From an uncultured Cohaesibacter sp. (GTDB lineage: Bacteria > Pseudomonadota > Alphaproteobacteria > Rhizobiales > Cohaesibacteraceae), in NCBI RefSeq assembly GCF_963662805.1, contig NZ_OY759867.1:186001-250000 (forward strand): a stretch of 64,000 nt of DNA, written 5' to 3'. A program made the position numbers and the translations under genes. The notes under the pieces were generated by a model that saw only the letters and a program-made list of their open reading frames with translations, had not been told where the DNA came from and did not search any database. Below are positions 62,992-64,000 of the stretch, piece after piece (the stretch's first letter is position 1; the number at the start of each line of letters is the position of its first letter).

Positions 62992-64000
62992 TCAACCTTG
63001 CTGACGACGCATCACGCGCGTGATTTCCCGGTTGACTTCTTTAGTGGCACCTTCGAGAGCTGCCTGAGGAGCAATTTCACCGGCCAACGTGCGGTCGATG
63101 GCACTCTTGATCACGTCGCGGGCGCGGGAATAGGCCGGGATCTGAAGATAGGCGCCGGAATAGGCGGCCTGCTCCATCGCAACGCGGGCCTGCGGCACTT
63201 CGTTGAGATAGGTTTTCATTTCCGGGGTCTCCCAGGACGACTTGCGCACGGCGAGGTAGCCGGTAGCGCGGCACCATTCGGACTGGTTCTTGGTGTTGGT
63301 CATCCAGCGGGCGAAAGTCCAGGCGGCTTCCTTCTTGGCATCGGACTGCTTTTTGGCAATCATGATCGGGCCACCGCCCTGAGGCGCGCCCCAGGTTTTC
63401 TTCTTGGGCATGTACGCAACGCCAACTTCGAACGGAGAGGACTTGCGCAGGTTCGTCAGCGATCCGGTCGAATGGTAGAGCATGGTGGTGGTGCCTGCCA
63501 TGAAGTCATTGGCCGACCCCTGCCAGGTGGAAGCCGGAGCCATGCAGCCTGCGTCAACCATCTGTTTCCAGAATTCCAGCGCTTCAATGGACTCCGGACG
63601 ATCCCACAGCACCTTGTCCTTTTCCCAAGGCACCAGACCGTTCTGACGGCAATAGCCTTCGAACATCCAGTCGTGCCAGCCACCGCCGATGATCAGGCCC
63701 CAGCGTTTCAGCTCGTCACCATCGCGGATCGTTGTGGCCTTGGCTGCAGCAAACAGTGCGTCCCATGTCTCGGGGGCATCCTTGATGCCAGCTTCGGCAA
63801 AGGCGTCCTTGTTGTAGTAGAGAACGGGTGTGGAAGGCTGATAGGACAGGCCATAGAGGCGATCATCGGACACGGCGGTATCAAGGAAACCGCTGATGAA
63901 GTCGTCATAGATGTCGTCGGATTTTGCCTGTGCCGTCAGATCCTCGAGCGCATCAAGGCCGAGGAACGTCTGCAGCGACGAGTTGATCGGCAGCCACAGG
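62992..64000 (-). CDS. Extracellular solute-binding protein, family 1 (UgpB-like); 5' end outside window
   Basis: The frame is open to the window edge, giving 335 codons; the signal peptide and N-terminus lie beyond it. Visible features are YGLSYQPSTPVLYYNKDAFA, a segment typical of UgpB/family 1 sugar-binding proteins, AGTTTMLYHSTGSLTNLRKS and a C-terminal helical region ending RVMRRQQG. Together with two permeases, the ATPase and the DeoR regulator it forms a complete importer, likely for glycerol-3-phosphate, a polyol or an oligosaccharide; sequence alone cannot decide. Confidence 0.92.
   Translation of the reverse strand, partial: LWLPINSSLQTFLGLDALEDLTAQAKSDDIYDDFISGFLDTAVSDDRLYGLSYQPSTPVLYYNKDAFAEAGIKDAPETWDALFAAAKATTIRDGDELKRWGLIIGGGWHDWMFEGYCRQNGLVPWEKDKVLWDRPESIEALEFWKQMVDAGCMAPASTWQGSANDFMAGTTTMLYHSTGSLTNLRKSSPFEVGVAYMPKKKTWGAPQGGGPIMIAKKQSDAKKEAAWTFARWMTNTKNQSEWCRATGYLAVRKSSWETPEMKTYLNEVPQARVAMEQAAYSGAYLQIPAYSRARDVIKSAIDRTLAGEIAPQAALEGATKEVNREITRVMRRQQG

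Overview
The window looks like a chromosomal segment of an alphaproteobacterium, most likely Hyphomicrobiales (Rhizobiales). The main evidence is the run ntrC-ntrY-ntrX-trkA-trkH-hfq-hflX followed by mazG, a layout familiar from that order, together with many ABC uptake systems of the type common there. A Cohaesibacter-like genus is possible but only a guess. I see no tRNA, rRNA or CRISPR array.

Layout. (1) 1-13 kb is core housekeeping: nitrogen two-component regulation (ntrC fragment, ntrYX), Trk potassium uptake, hfq-hflX, a Ca2+/Na+ type antiporter, a frameshifted secreted-protein gene, a small membrane protein and mazG. (2) 13-15 kb holds mnmD, divergent from an FAD oxidoreductase that may complete the mnm5 tRNA wobble modification. 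(3) 15.6-26.7 kb is an iron-siderophore uptake locus: a periplasmic protein, exbB, tonB (no intact exbD), an AraC regulator, a TonB-dependent receptor, a FecBCDE-type ABC importer and a siderophore-interacting reductase. (4) 26.8-46.3 kb is the most interesting part. It holds two ABC importers (amino-acid type and polyamine/opine type), each with proteins built from the same two domains: a helical domain with a YFPWxLG signature and a cyclophilin-like domain, fused in one operon and split in the other. Next come a single-chain double LysR regulator and a divergent operon of UbiD-like decarboxylase, UbiX-like prenyl-FMN synthase, cyclic amidohydrolase, M20 amidase/carbamoylase and a histidine-ammonia-lyase-like MIO enzyme, followed by an FMN-binding protein. 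I read this as a catabolic island for an imported cyclic, nitrogen-containing (perhaps imidazole or opine-like) compound. I know of no described pathway with this gene set. (5) 46.8-57.5 kb has a small gene, a chemoreceptor, a NarL-type two-component pair, a MipA/OmpV protein and an RND efflux pair. (6) 57.5-58.8 kb is an IS110-family insertion. (7) 59.3-64 kb is a DeoR regulator with a Ugp/sugar-type ABC importer that runs off the window.

Data caution. Every gene from 23.58 to 31.53 kb is broken by frameshifts (about 18 in eight genes). Almost all are explained by one extra base, often in a homopolymer, while genes on both sides are intact. This looks more like an unpolished stretch of sequence than eight independent pseudogenes. 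I list them as frameshifted genes with reconstructed limits.
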